NCBI GenBank assembly: GCA_012295275.1
Contig: CM022665.1
Location: 35,097,522-35,161,521 of the forward strand
Length of the DNA: 64,000 nucleotides
Source: Chrysomallon squamiferum
Taxonomy: Eukaryota; Mollusca; Gastropoda; Neomphalida; Peltospiridae
Direction: 5' to 3'
Positions within the stretch are counted from its first letter, which is position 1. Each line of letters starts with the position of its first letter. This document shows positions 25,944-37,800 of the stretch, piece after piece. The notes below the pieces were generated by a model. The model was not told the origin of the DNA, ran no database searches, and was given only the letters and a program-made list of their open reading frames with translations. Made by a program: the position numbers and the translations under genes.

Positions 25944-28845
25944 CTGCATTAACATGAGAACATTTTTGGCTGTTCAGTATATCTTCAGTGTTAACACAAT
26001 GTTAAGCATGCAAGAATATTTAACCAGAATAAATCAAAGAAAATTATTTATCAATAAGTTTTTTCTTCTTAATTTTCAAAACAAAATAAATGGATAAAAT
26101 ATTGAGCTAAAGTTTTTCTTTTTATAAAGAATACCTTTCTAACATTTTTATGTAACATTTTACAAATCCTACAATAAAATTCTCAAATAATGTAAAGAAT
26201 GGTCCTATCACTTTTAAACTGACGACTTCCTCTTTTTGTTTTCCTTTTTTTCTTTTTTCAGTAACATTTAGAAAGATACCTACCTCCACCATAGACAGTG
26301 CGAGTTTCTTTAACAGTCTGAGACAACACACACAGAGCATCATGAAGTGATCGTTCAGCTTCATCTAGGATTTGTTTTGTTGCTCCGCGTAGCACAATAG
26401 TACATGCTTCTCCAAGAGCCACACCTGTAGGAGAAACAATAATAACAATCAGGGTAATTCTAAACTTTTCACTACAATATAGTGGACATAAACACAATTT
26501 TTTAACATTTTTTAAACGAGCATCTAAATGGCCTGATTCTGCTTTAACTATGGAGCATTACTGCAAGAGTTAATTTTGAAAAACATTTAAAATGTCAGTA
26601 ACATTTAATACAAATACCACATTAATGATAATAAAATGGATATTGTCAAATTCTATAAGGAATTTGCATCACATATTTGCATGGCTACAGGTTGTTACTT
26701 TATTTTTTCTCACACCCCACTATCCTTATTGACAAGTCTGTCCTAACTGCATTATGGCTGAAGATTTTGGCACAAACTTTTTAAAATTATGTGCTTTGGA
26801 CTTTTGGATTTTGTTAACATTTAAATATCATTAGGTGACATTTGTATCATAACAATTTAAAAAGTATTTAATCTTTACATGGATTTATACATCTATTAAC
26901 AATGTTCTGTCAAGAAAATAAAAATAAAATTTACCTGAAAATTTTAGAAGTTTGTCTTCACCAATCATTACTTCTTCAATGAGGTCACAGGTTCCTAGTT
27001 TCACTTGATCAGGTGCATCAAAAGTTGACACAATCTCTCCACCTGAAATAAAAAAATGTATTAATATAATAAACAGCAAAAGAAAAAACTTTTCTATTGT
27101 GTAATTATGTGAATTCTCAACCTTATGTATTATCTCAAAAAAAAAGACAAGCAACATTTTAAATGGTAGATAGGAATAAATAACCTTCAGTTATGAATAC
27201 ATAACTGTTACAGTAAAACCTTTTAAGTATTGTAAGAAAAATAGACACACACAAAAAAAAGAAGAAAAAAAGGGTTACACATTTTGGTGACATACCTGTA
27301 ACCAATGCTAGACGTTCTACACCTTCGAAGTCTGCATGTTCAATGGCAACAACACCGGCATCTGCAAACAGCTGTTCAGGGTAGTTGTAGATTAATTGTC
27401 TGTACAATGAAACAGCATTATTAAACAACAGATCTCAGAAAAAGAATATAGTAACAGTAAATTAACTGGAAAAAAATGTATATAAAATATATTAAAGAAA
27501 ACGTAACAAAACATTTTATGACATAAGATAAAAATATGTTTGTATGGCTAATTTACCAATGAAATAAATAATTTAACAGTTGAAAAATGGAAACTGAATG
27601 TCTTTTGGTTATACAAATTATTTAGAACTATTTTTAGTTTTGTTTGCTGGGACTGCCACTAATGATTAGGGGTTAATATCAGTATTTAAACCAAATCAAA
27701 ACTATGAAAGTAATAGTTAAGAACAGTATTTGTTTACCTGTTGATAAAAACATTGCAGCCATGTTTAATTATCTTTGCTACTTTGTCTTTCATTTTTTCT
27801 TTTTCTGCAAGTTCCAACTCAGCTACTTTTGAAACTGCATCAACTCTAACCCTGGAACCAAATACCTAAAAAAGAATGTTTATAAGATTAGTTTTTTTTA
27901 ATTAAGATAATTTCTAAATCTCAATTTTTTTATAGAATTTTATGTTCTAATAGTTTACCGATATTTAGCATGGTGTTTTTATAAATTCAGTATGCTATTT
28001 CATTTGTAAATTTTAAATTATTTAATCATTATTCAGAATGTTAATGAAAAATCATAAATTAAAGAGATCACGTTGTCAAAGTGTTGACACACCTTTTGAG
28101 ATTTTATTTTATGTATACAGTGGTACCTTGATGCACGAATTTAATTTGTTCCATGACAGACCTCGTAACTCAAATTTGCTCATATATCAAATCAATTTTC
28201 CCAAATGAAATTAACTGAAATACCATTAATCCATTCCAGCCCCCCAAAAACAATCCAATTTTTTGTAAAGTGTGTTTAAATAAGAAAAATGTATTTATAA
28301 ATCACAAATATGGCATAAAAACAAAATAAAACAGAATGTAAAGAAATAAATTGGTTTTGTAAAATGTACAGGGTTAGGGCTCTCCATCTTTTCATGGACA
28401 GATGTCCTAAGCTTAGAAATTATTTTAACACCTTTGGCTGGACTTACAGCCTTTATCAACTCCTACTTCAGTATGATACATTATCATAAAAGTACTATGC
28501 TCATGTTTTTCTATGAATTCAAGCTTTAATTCAATGGACATCATCCACTTCTTCTTCTCAGCACTGTCCTTTGCACTAAGTTTTTTTAGGATCCATAGAC
28601 ATTTGGCAAAATACTGCATAAAACTGAGCACAACACAACAGAGATGCTTCGACAGCAAGGTAACCATGTTAAGCAAACAAATAAGGTATGGAATACTGGG
28701 CAGATGTTGTGTTGTTAATTGTGCTAATTAGAGGCAGCATATCTGAAGTTCACTCGTAACTCAAAGCAAAAAATCACCCACGTCAGCTGGTCATAACTCG
28801 GAAAACTCAGAAGTTGGAGCAATTATAACTCAAGGTACCACTGTG

Positions 28846-28891
<46 letters not shown>

Positions 28892-31800
28892 CACACACAT
28901 ACACATATATATATACATATAACAATTGTTAGTTGAATTTTTTTTTTTCAATAGTATTGCTAAACAATCTTACAAGAGAAAACCAAAACATGAATTAGGA
29001 AAAAATATTCAGAAGTAATAAAAAGAAGTCACAACTACAAACAAAACATAAAAAATTTCATACTTTAATTTTATCAGCATCCATTGACGTATTAGCAATC
29101 AAGATTTTAGCATTCTCCACTCGCTTTGGTTGATGGACTCCAATTTTTTTATCAAGAAGAAATCCTTTAAAAAAAACGTATATATCCATAATCATTTAAA
29201 TGTTAGTGTAATGTGTCACAATTAATTAAACTGGACTCCTGCAAGATACATTATTAAAAAAATTCATTTTAAAACACTACATGTAAACATACCTTCATCC
29301 AAGTAAGAATCCTGCAATCGACTTCCAAGTTTTTTTAGTACTTGAATAGCATCCAGATTTCCACTACCCTGAAAACAATTATTGTAATTGTTTTTCATAT
29401 ATTAGTATGATTCTGTGAGGACACATGAATTCACTTGAAGCTACAAGCTTTCAAATAAGCCAGTATAAATGCATTTCATTAAAGAAACCTTACTGAATAT
29501 GTATTAAAAATAAAATACAAAATAGACAAAAAAATTAATTTCAATATAAGCTATTAATGTTTTCTGTTTTGTTTATGCCATATTTCAAATCATAAATACA
29601 ACTAAATGAACCACAGTGAACTTTAAGATTTTTTCAAGAATTCAATATTTAAAATAAGGCAGAAACACTTATTTAAACAAACCTTGAGTCGAAGAACTGC
29701 CTCTACTGCAAGATTAGAGAAATGGTCCTTGTACTGTGTTAAAATCTTGGAGCTCAAAGTTGTTCTGGCAATGTTCATCAGATCCTGGCGGAATTTTACA
29801 GGATCATTACTATGAAATAAAAGCAAATATTTTCTTATTATTATTACAGTTTCCAGTGCATTATATCTTTAATATTTTATTTTAAAAAATGTTCAGTATA
29901 TTTTACCCAAAAGTAAGAAAAGCAGTGAATTCATTCAAAATTTAAAAATGAAATAAGTAAAAAGAAAAGAGAAATACTGGGATTTTTTTTTTGTTTATCT
30001 AGGTTTAAAAGTATTCTAAATGGTTCGTTTAAATTTCACCACAAAACATTTTGTTTTCAAATTTAAATCATACTTATTAAATTCAGTGGGGTTTTGAAAA
30101 AAAATTACAATTACCCGTTATCTTTAGCTGCATTGCTGAGAACTCTGCGTGCTTCATCAACAGATTTTCTCCATCCACTTATTATTGTCTGTGGATGTAA
30201 CTTCTGGGCAATCAGAAGTTCTGCTTCCTACAACACAAAATAATACAACGAGGAAACATTTTATATCTTCAGTTATTACAGACATCAGGTGAAAAAACAA
30301 CATTTTGTTTAATATTTATGGGACCAAGTTGAATATTGCAAAGTATAGCAAATATTAACAACAGTCTGAAATCAGATTAAAACAAAAATACAATTAACAA
30401 TTTAACTTTAAAAGATTTACCTTCAATAATTCACAGGCCAGAACAACTACAGAAGTGGTTCCATCTCCAACTTCATCATCTTGAACTTTTGAAATGTCTA
30501 AAATGAAAATAAATATGGTCAGAGAAATCAAATTCTTAAACCAAATATTGATAATCAGAATCACAAAATAAGAAATTCAGCAACAAAATATAATTTGTTT
30601 ATTCACTGCAAAGGTAATAAAAATTAGTCAGACACATTTTTGTCTTGTATTTATAACACTAAAATAATTTGTATTGGCATTTTGAGACAAACATTTCCTA
30701 GACATAAAAGAAGAAAGAAAAAGTCAACAATTATTTCCATAGTACTTACCAACAAGAACTTTAGCAGCAGGGTTATCCACACCAATGGCCTTCAGAATTG
30801 TTGCCCCATCATTAGTAACTTGGATACCTTCAGAACTGCCTTGTAAAATCTTGTCCTGAAATTGAACAGTTAATATTCTGTTTGGTACATCAATTTTAAA
30901 TAAAGGAAATTCAGTCATCATAAATACGTGTATAAAATGATACTACAGACAAACACATACCATTCCCTTTGGTCCCAGTGTAGATTTAACCAAGTCACCA
31001 ATGGCTATGGCACCAACAAATGAGGACTGAAATTAAAAAAAATATTGACTTTTTACCAGTGCACAAATATGGATCACAGATGATTTCTGAATTACTTCTA
31101 CAACAATGACATTTATATTTCAAATCTTACAAAACCATATATTTGAAAATCATGTAATGCAAGATGTTTCTTGTAATTATACCAACCAGAACTTGTAATG
31201 CAAATTAGTCATTAAAAACAAACGAATTCCAATTTCACTAACAAAGTCAGTGTCAGATTTATGTATATTAAAAAATTAACATTTAAAGGAAAGGTGAGGG
31301 GGGATTATAATAATTCTAAAATATGTAACAGTATATGATAAATTATCAATGAACTTGCCAGTCGAGCTGTCTCTGCCTTCTCCTCTTCTGCTCCACTTTT
31401 GAAGATCTGTACAGGATTGAGTGAAAACTAAAAAAAAATAAGTGGTTAATGGACATGCCCAATGTAAATAATTTTAAATTAGACAACACATACAAAAACA
31501 ACCCACAAAAAACTGCCATGATTGTGATTCTTGTGCAAGTTGTAATTTATTCTTGCACTTCAAAAAATATCAAGTGAGCATTTGAAAAGTTTTAATCCAT
31601 TAATCTGTTAATTAAGTTCTACTTCTTTTAATATTTGATGAATAATTTGTAAATTTATATAACTGTAGATGTGAATTAATTAAACATTTAATGAACACAC
31701 CAAACAGAAGTCATTCAAAACGATCTACATGATTGCTGGAAACTCCCAACAACTGACAGGCCATCTTAGACAGTTTGGTGCAAGGAAAACTGATTCACTT

Positions 31801-33164
31801 ATCCATGCACTATAAATAATACATTGTAATACTGTGTTCTTGCCAAAATTTCATTCCAACATGGTGTTATCATGTATTTCTGCTGTTTCTTGCTTTATTT
31901 ATTCCATTCAAATTTTTTAAATATACTGTTGTATTTTATGTACTCCCTTTTCCCTCCTTTCAAGCTAATTTTGTGCTTTTCACACACTTTTTTATAACTT
32001 CATGAAAGATTGTACTTCATTCCACTATATAATGCAAGTAGGTATTTTTGGCTAAATTTTTGCTTTGTGTTTATTGGAAGTGTCAGCTTTTTCTTGCTAG
32101 ATATTTGCTATCTTCAGATGTCCATCAGTTGAAGAAATGAGTTTGACTGTTGGTTCCTTGGGCTTGCACATTATAAACCTCATTCATGAAGAGCTGGTCC
32201 TTCTCATTGATGTCTTAGGATTCCAAGTCATATACATCATGCAATAAGACTGAAACATTTAGTCTAGTGTGAAGTTATATAGCAAATCACTGAGTTTATC
32301 AACAAGGCAGCTAACTTTCTGCGATTTCCATTTCATTCTCAGCTTCAATATGTCATTCTCAAACTTGCAATTATTTGTCCATCCAAAAATCGTCTTGTGT
32401 GGTTCTTTTGACACTGTTCAAATTGAGGTGGACAATCCTTCTACATGACATATGAATTAAATAAGTGTGACCGATGTGAGCACCACACAATACTATCTCA
32501 TATTTCCTGCACTGCATGCAGAATGACTGGATTAACAGAATGAAGTTTTTTCACAATTGCACCATTCTGATCATCTTGCCAAACTGAAAAAATACATTGG
32601 TGACTCTGATGATTAAAATCGTTGTAAGGCACACCAACCAAAATCTAAAGCAGACTTGGCAGCAGAAATTTGCCTTTTCCTTGTCCCTGATGCCAACATG
32701 GCTGCGTACCCAACAAAAAATATTATTATTATTGGCATCAGATAACATGATACACTTTCGTATCACCAACCCAATTAAGGGATGCTCGAATTTATGTGCT
32801 GTAAAGTATGAAGACATGAAAGTGAGTTTGTGAAAATAATGTATTTGGATGCAAAGGCTTTAAGAACTGACTAAAATTCAGCAGCGAAAACATACCTACC
32901 TTATTTAACGATCATAATATATTTTACTATGTATAATATTTAAGGACATTTTATTACTATTTATATATGAACAAATTGCTTTCTGCGTTTTCATTCATTC
33001 ACACATTTATTCAATCATTGGGCGATTGGCACGATTGTAATGTCAAAATGAAAAATGAAAACCACGTGAACTAACACAACACAGAAATTCGATTCCGTAT
33101 ATAATTTCAATTACAACAATGCATGTAAACATTTACTATGTTTTTATTTTTAGACACCTACCAT
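24946..33164 (-). CDS. CCT2: CCT2, T-complex protein 1 subunit beta (CCT chaperonin)
   Basis: Complete minus-strand gene. Coding exons in transcript order: 33164-33162 (ATG, tentative), 31427-31359, 31026-30961, 30855-30750, 30497-30421, 30227-30115, 29809-29683, 29368-29293, 29164-29064, 27865-27738, 27399-27296, 27042-26935, 26424-26284, 25943-25840, 25540-25441, 25115-24946. They sum to 1,593 nt, 530 aa plus stop (human 535). CCT2 is one of eight subunits of the cytosolic group II chaperonin TRiC/CCT, which folds actin, tubulin and WD-repeat proteins using ATP. Visible landmarks: GPKGMDK (about residues 42-48), NDGAT (61-65), GDGTTS nucleotide-binding loop (92-97), GGGSAE (405-410), ADNGGYDS (447-454) and a C-terminal [12 protein letters not shown]. 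All splice phases agree. Near-identical to the animal beta subunit throughout, so the assignment is secure. Confidence 0.97.
26284..27865 (-). CDS. CCT2: CCT2 apical and intermediate domain exons
   Basis: Exons 27865-27738, 27399-27296, 27042-26935 and 26424-26284, residues about 247-406. Conserved blocks are [65 protein letters not shown] and [12 protein letters not shown] with [13 protein letters not shown]. This part forms the substrate-binding apical domain and the hinge back to the equatorial domain. Junction codons are split as in a single continuous frame, and the donor at 26283 (GGAG then gtaggt) joins cleanly to the next exon to rebuild the Gly-rich turn. Confidence 0.96.
28118..28843 (-). 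mobile_element. Tigger/pogo-like DNA transposon remnant in a CCT2 intron
   Basis: Inverted ends: CAGTGGTACCTTGA at the left, and TCAAGGTACCACTG at the right, preceded on the left by TA, the target dinucleotide of pogo/Tc1 elements. About 726 bp. On the minus strand inside it (about 28676-28425) an open frame reads [19 protein letters not shown], resembling the N-terminal CENP-B-type helix-turn-helix of Tigger transposases. The rest of the transposase is missing, so it is a non-autonomous or deleted copy. It lies in the intron between exons 29064 and 27865, followed by a (TA)n(CA)n microsatellite. Confidence 0.8.
28846..28921. repeat. Compound (TA)n/(CA)n microsatellite
   Basis: Alternating tatata and cacaca blocks directly beside the right end of the Tigger-like element; slippage here may have erased the expected right-hand TA. 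Confidence 0.9.
29064..30497 (-). CDS. CCT2: CCT2 exons for GDGTTS loop to first half of apical domain
   Basis: Exons 30497-30421, 30227-30115, 29809-29683, 29368-29293 and 29164-29064, residues about 82-246. The [10 protein letters not shown] nucleotide-phosphate loop is in the first of these. IHPQTII is seen as [11 protein letters not shown], followed by [18 protein letters not shown], a phrase typical of the beta subunit, then [15 protein letters not shown] and [17 protein letters not shown]. Splice phases are 0, 2, 0, 1 and 0 in order and rebuild every split codon. Confidence 0.96.
30750..31427 (-). CDS. CCT2: CCT2 N-terminal equatorial exons, with a GC-AG intron
   Basis: Exons 31427-31359 ([19 protein letters not shown]...), 31026-30961 ([20 protein letters not shown]) and 30855-30750 ([10 protein letters not shown]..., [18 protein letters not shown]). 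The first exon ends CTG followed by gcaagt at 31358-31353. No GT donor fits, and the protein runs [14 protein letters not shown] without a break, so this intron has the rare GC-AG class boundaries. The rest of the donor (AAGT) matches U1 well, as is usual for GC donors. Confidence 0.93.
31428..32079 (-). other. CCT2 first intron, distal part
   Basis: AT-rich non-coding DNA between the FSLNPV exon and the retrotransposon fragment. No exon, RNA gene or clear repeat was seen. Confidence 0.5.
32080..32820 (-). mobile_element. Decayed non-LTR retrotransposon fragment with RNase H motif
   Basis: On the minus strand at about 32817-32600 a frame reads [17 protein letters not shown], close to the WVPSHVGIxGNExAD signature of the C-terminal RNase H domain of I/Jockey-type LINEs. 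Farther along the minus strand, in shifted frames, [10 protein letters not shown] and CPPQFEQCQ match the following RLRxGHTxLTHSYLL and PPxCxxC zinc-like region. Stops and frameshifts show it is dead. It sits in the large first intron proposed for CCT2, in the same orientation. Boundaries are approximate; I saw no clear 3' tail. Confidence 0.65.
33162..33164 (-). CDS. CCT2: Possible CCT2 first coding exon (ATG only)
   Basis: The next exon starts [10 protein letters not shown] without a Met, and the TAG acceptor at 31430-31428 precedes it. On the minus strand at 33164-33162 an ATG, with A at -3, is followed directly by gtaggt, a strong donor. Joining gives [11 protein letters not shown], the length expected from other invertebrate beta subunits. 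The site sits where CpG content rises, as expected near a promoter. Other upstream ATG-gt sites cannot be excluded. Confidence 0.4.
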
Positions 33165-33335
33165 ATTTAAAAGATGGTTTGCAAATATTTTCTTTTGAAA
33201 TATTTGAAAATTGTCTAGAAGATTCTATGGTAGGCAAGCATGCAGTCAACTGGTCTCTTAACTCAGTGTTGCGCCGTATTGAAGTTTCTTCTTTATTTAA
33301 TTCCTCCTTCGTTGGAGAACATTGAAGTTTTTGAG
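33165..33335 (-). promoter_or_regulatory. Likely CCT2 5' UTR and promoter area
   Basis: Sequence beyond the proposed ATG exon has several CpGs (gcgccg at 33271-33276, tccttcgttgg near 33310), unlike the CpG-poor introns to its left. No TATA box is evident in the right place. Placement rests on the CpG change and on the tentative first exon. Confidence 0.3.
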
Positions 33336-33664
33336 TTGTAGCCTTTTCAATTATACAAGTTAATGAGTAGTTCCTTTATTTATATTGTAGATGTGAATGA
33401 AAAAAATAAATGGTTCTTCATAAATAAGCTTATAAATAAAATATCCACATATTCATTGTAATGTAAAAGTACTGGAAAGAGATAAAAAGTTCACTTGCGA
33501 AGCAATAAAATTAAAAATTAACTACTATATGATACAATATGATCATACAACAAACCTATTTGTGAATTTTTGATGGCAAAGAAAATGTCAGATTATTTCT
33601 GTTAGAACACTGGGTATAATATTATTCTTTTCTGTGAGAAAGTTAATAAATTAATCAAAACTTT

Positions 33665-33870
33665 TAATGAATAAAATAATAATTAATAGAAAGAAAGAAA
33701 GAAAATAATAATAATAATATATATAATACAATAAATGAAATAAAATAATAATTAATAGAAAGAAAGAAAGAAAATAATAGTAATAATAATATATATATAT
33801 AATACAATAAATGAAATAAAATAAATATATTTAAAAAAATAATAGTAATAAAAATAAATAAAATAAAATA
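33665..33870. repeat. Tandem repeat, about 69-76 bp unit, built of simple motifs
   Basis: The word taaaataataattaatag followed by (GAAA)n, (AAT)n, (AT)n and acaataaatg recurs at 33672 and 33741, with a partial third copy at about 33817. The spacing grows by the length of the (TA)n block. Translation on the minus strand gives a hydrophobic open frame that is only a shadow of the repeat. Confidence 0.85.
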
Positions 33871-34050
33871 AAATCGAATGGAACTGTTCTTCATACTGAT
33901 TGTGTTACTGAGTTTTGAAGTCAAACCTGGAGATAAAAACGGAACAAACGACGACCGTTTAAAAACACATTAATTAAGCAACATATTTACCCGATAGTCT
34001 GTTTGTTACTCAGTCTTATAAAAAAAATTATTTTCCTTTCAACATCAATG

Positions 34051-34077
<27 letters not shown>
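34051..34077. repeat. Poly(A) tract
   Basis: 27 consecutive A residues. Confidence 0.95.
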
Positions 34078-34081
<4 letters not shown>

Positions 34082-34324
34082 CCTACTCTTTTAGCCGGGA
34101 GAAAAAAAAAAGCTGTTTGTAGACCGTAATATTATATATATATATACCAACCACTGCATCTGTCTGAAAATTTGTTGCTAAGTTCATGTAGTGTATAAAT
34201 GTAAATTTACTTCTTCGACTGAGTCCCAAATTTTTTACACGTCTGAAGGCAAGAATGCACGTACCATGATCTAAATGCCCCTATTTTTTCCTTTTTATTT
34301 TGTTTTTTCTTTTTAAACTAATTC

Positions 34325-34325
<1 letters not shown>

Positions 34326-34379
<54 letters not shown>
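34326..34379. repeat. (ATT)n microsatellite
   Basis: About 18 perfect trinucleotide copies. Similar tracts occur at 7969-8004, 12982-13018 and 53217-53266. Confidence 0.97.
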
Positions 34380-34380
<1 letters not shown>

Positions 34381-34633
34381 ACCTTTTTATTTTTATTTTT
34401 TCGGAGATAAAAGCGTCGATAATTTTCTTTGTAATCATGGTTATTGATCCGGACGCAGACCATCTGTGTATTCAAATTAAAACGTCTTCATGAATAACAG
34501 AGTAATGTTGTCCAATTTTAAACCACTAATGTGCACTGTCACATTAATTTACCATTTTGAAATTTCGGATGTTCCTAATCAATTGCTTGAATAATGAAGT
34601 TATTTGCGGACAAAATGGAGAGGCATAATTTTA

Positions 34634-34664
<31 letters not shown>

Positions 34665-34673
34665 TTTATTTTA

Positions 34674-34678
<5 letters not shown>

Positions 34679-34723
<45 letters not shown>
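34679..34723. repeat. (TG)n microsatellite
   Basis: About 22 perfect TG copies following a (TTTA)n stretch. Confidence 0.97.
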
Positions 34724-34724
<1 letters not shown>

Positions 34725-35474
34725 TTACGAGAATGCCGTATCGTGTATTATTAAAGAAAATTTAATTATGTTTTGTGAAGATGCGCAGCCGTAGAGAAAT
34801 AAATAAAACAAAACCAAAAAGATACAGTAAACATTATTGTATTTAAGTTTACATTCAAACAGTCTAAATTTGAATTAGATATAACTTTATGAATAAATGA
34901 AACATGAATAATTCGAAAAACAATACCATTTTAACTGAAAGAAAATGATTATATCAAAGACCGTTCATAGTATTAGTATGTGTTTATATATTATTAATGG
35001 ATATTTTATATATTATTAATTTTTATTTTATTTATTTAAAGAACACTGGAAATAAAATAGAACCGAAACAGCTGTTTCCTACTTAGGATCGAATATCTTG
35101 GTTGATGCATTGGACTGTATCCCGTTCGAGATAGTACTCTTATATTTCTATGACGAATATAAAATATTTTATCATTTCCCTAAATAATTAAGTTGATAAC
35201 ATATGTAGTTCACATTGTGGTGGCTAAATGATTCCGCTTTTTATATGAAACTAAATTATCATATATTTTACATTTAACAGTTTAATTAAATAAACTGAAT
35301 AAAAAAATTAACTTGATAATTTTTCACATACTAAGCAGCTTGAACTGTGTATATATAAAATTTACACACTTCGAGTTAATCGTTGTATGAATGTTTGAAA
35401 GGACAGTATATAAATATTATATATAATATGAAATAAAAATTACATTCTTTCTTTGATCAACTTTTATTCTTTAA

Positions 35475-35507
<33 letters not shown>

Positions 35508-35849
35508 AATAGATAATTTTACTTTTTTTTTTTTTTTTTTTAATTAAATAAATAAATAATAAAATTTAAAAAAATATAAAAACAAACAAAAGCATTCCTC
35601 ATTTCTTTCTTGGCAAAACTTTTTTCTCCCACTCTTTAATTTCCCCACTCGAACCATGCCTTTTTTTCAATTTATACGATTATCCAATTACTTCATTTTA
35701 AACCTTAAGTTCTCAGTCCGCTGAACATTTATAGATAACGCTTGTGTTTTGTGTGTGCCATAAACCTTAAAAATACCTCATGTTATCATCGTTGAATATC
35801 TGTTACTGCACTAAATCCTGTTTTTATCTGTCACTGGATACAAACGTTA

Positions 35850-35970
35850 CTCTTGTCAGAGACGTGGTAGCGCGTGGCTCAGAATATCTTCGCGGTTACC
35901 GCTAGTGTCTGGTGAAAGACGAATGATTCTCACAAATGGAAGGCGTACCACAAAGCACTTTTGGGCGCGT
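35850..35970. promoter_or_regulatory. CpG-rich patch, possible promoter
   Basis: About a dozen CpGs in 120 bp (gacgtgg, gcgcgtgg, cttcgcgg, ggcgtacc, gggcgcg) in otherwise very AT-rich DNA. No TATA box is obvious. It could be a promoter or distal element; the direction is not determined. Confidence 0.3.
35936..35968 (+). CDS. Possible first exon, unidentified plus-strand gene
   Basis: Within a CpG-rich patch (35858-35970) an ATG with A at -3 and G at +4 opens MEGVPQSTFGR, then a perfect gtaagt donor at 35969-35974. The coding stretch is only 11 codons and I do not recognise it. No matching acceptor exon was identified downstream, so this may be a chance combination within a promoter-like patch, or the start of a gene with a long first intron. 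Confidence 0.2.
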
Positions 35971-37180
35971 AAGTAAAACAATTTTGCTTCCAGCTTGTAA
36001 GAAAAAAAAGACTTTACAACGTTCTTAAAGAGACAGCGTGTATTTCCAAAATTATGCATAAATAGGATTTAAAAATTCATAAATGATAACTCAGTATGGA
36101 GAACTCTTTAAAATTAATTTAAAAAAAAAAAAAAAGTAAATAAAAAGAAGAAAAAGAAGTACAAAAAAACAAAACAAAACAAACAAAAACTACAACAACA
36201 ACAACAAAGAATGAATAAAAAAAAACTTAGTGTTAGTTTTCAGAATTAAGAGAAACAAAAATAGGTTTTTTGATTTAGTTTTTTCTACATTTGGCGCCAA
36301 TTTAATTTATAATATGGTCTTCTAAAACGTTTTACTCCGCTCTGCTTCACCTAACACCAACAAATAATAAAGAGAGGTAAAATAGAAAATTTAAAGTAAT
36401 CTGTGTTTTAATTAGAAAATAAAACTTGATAAATTTTGTTGAAAAGAGTTGCTACTGAAAGAGATAAAAAGGGTCAGTTACTAAAGTTGTATGGTAAAGA
36501 TATTACGTTCCTGTTTTTGCAATTTAACGATTCAGTAAAACTGCATGTAATTAATTATTAGCAGAAGTCGTAGAAGTATATTAGTTCTTAATAAATTCTA
36601 TATGCCAGAAGTTAACGATTGGCCTTGAGAAAGGTGGAATTATATTCATTTTTTTTTTTAACGGCTCGTTATAGTTGGAGAGATGTAAAATCTCTATTCA
36701 GTTTCTTTTTTCTGCTTTCTGCTTTATATTACTCACCTTGTGAGCAAACTAGGCATATTGATGGATTGTTTGCATTAGAAATGTTTAATATAATTTGTTG
36801 TAATTAGAGTCAATTTCGTAGTTTTAAGTCATGGCTTAATGTAAATAAGACTCAAAAAATATTTTATTTACAGCAATTTAATACGAAATCAGAAACACAA
36901 CTTACCTACCTGTATACATATATTTCTTCCAATTTATAATTAATAATAATACTAAAGTTTCGTGTTTTTCTGGGGGGTTTTTTGTTTTGTTTTTTTGTAA
37001 TGTTCATTTGTATATATATTAAAAATGTCCACTGATTTTATTTTCATATTAAATATTGTTTCCTAGAGACAACAGTTTGCATCAGTTCACATTTTTTATT
37101 TTGACATATTCTAGACGTCTTTTTTCTCTTCTTTTTTTTTTTAAATTATTTATACATATATTTAAAAAACCCATCTTCTT
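35971..37180. other. AT-rich non-coding stretch
   Basis: Contains A-runs and T-runs and short (CAA)n near 36190. Nothing else supported. Confidence 0.5.
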
Positions 37181-37800
37181 TGGCTTCCATCGCTGTGTCT
37201 ACATCCAGGTTCTTCACTGACCGGACTAAGAGGAAGTGTTTGTCTTTAGTTTAAGACATATCTTAGCACCGTTGACAGCTGTAGAATGAATTATAGCCAC
37301 TTTTTCTGCGCCATATAAAATAAATTTCTTGGAATAATTGTTTCTAGCCAAGCATGCTGAAAATAGCTTCTCTAATCGATATCTTTGAACGGGACAAAGT
37401 TTTGCTCTGGCTATGGGATTAAGGCCATCGAACTATTTTCAAAATCGTTTAATGGTGTTGATGAAAGTGGCCGGATAATTTAATCTATCCGAAAACTTAG
37501 ACGACGGCAACGACGACATATATTTGTCAAACAGCTTTTTAAAATGCTTCCTTTAAGACGGACGCTGAACCGGTTATCACATGAAACGGCGACATGTTTG
37601 CTTTCCAGATTAAATAACAATCAAAATACTCTCATAGTAACTGGTTCGCTTTAATTCTGTCTTTAGAAGTATGGAGCATCAATGACAACTAGCTTCCGAC
37701 AGGTGACTCTGTAGATCTAAGATCGATTATCATAAAGGGACAGTTTTCGACGGCAGGATTGGGTTTGTGTTATACAGCTATAATAAAGGGTAAATAAAAA
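37181..37800. promoter_or_regulatory. Complex CpG-retaining non-coding island
   Basis: Sequence without microsatellites or long A/T runs, with stops in all frames, and about 23 CpGs in 37201-37800 by hand count. It includes a CArG-like ccatataaaa at 37311-37320 and repeated gacg words near 37500-37515. In a gene-poor interval this composition suggests conserved regulatory DNA or an RNA gene; it is an inference from composition only. Confidence 0.3.

Larger units (their letters stand above)
33870..35840. other. Gene-poor interval with simple repeats
   Basis: AT-rich DNA with poly-A and poly-T runs (34051-34077, 35477-35506, 35523-35542) and microsatellites. No exon-like frame found on either strand. 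Confidence 0.5.

Noticed and set aside
33664-33924. 86-aa hydrophobic minus-strand frame
   Set aside because: Entirely a translation of the tandem simple repeat.
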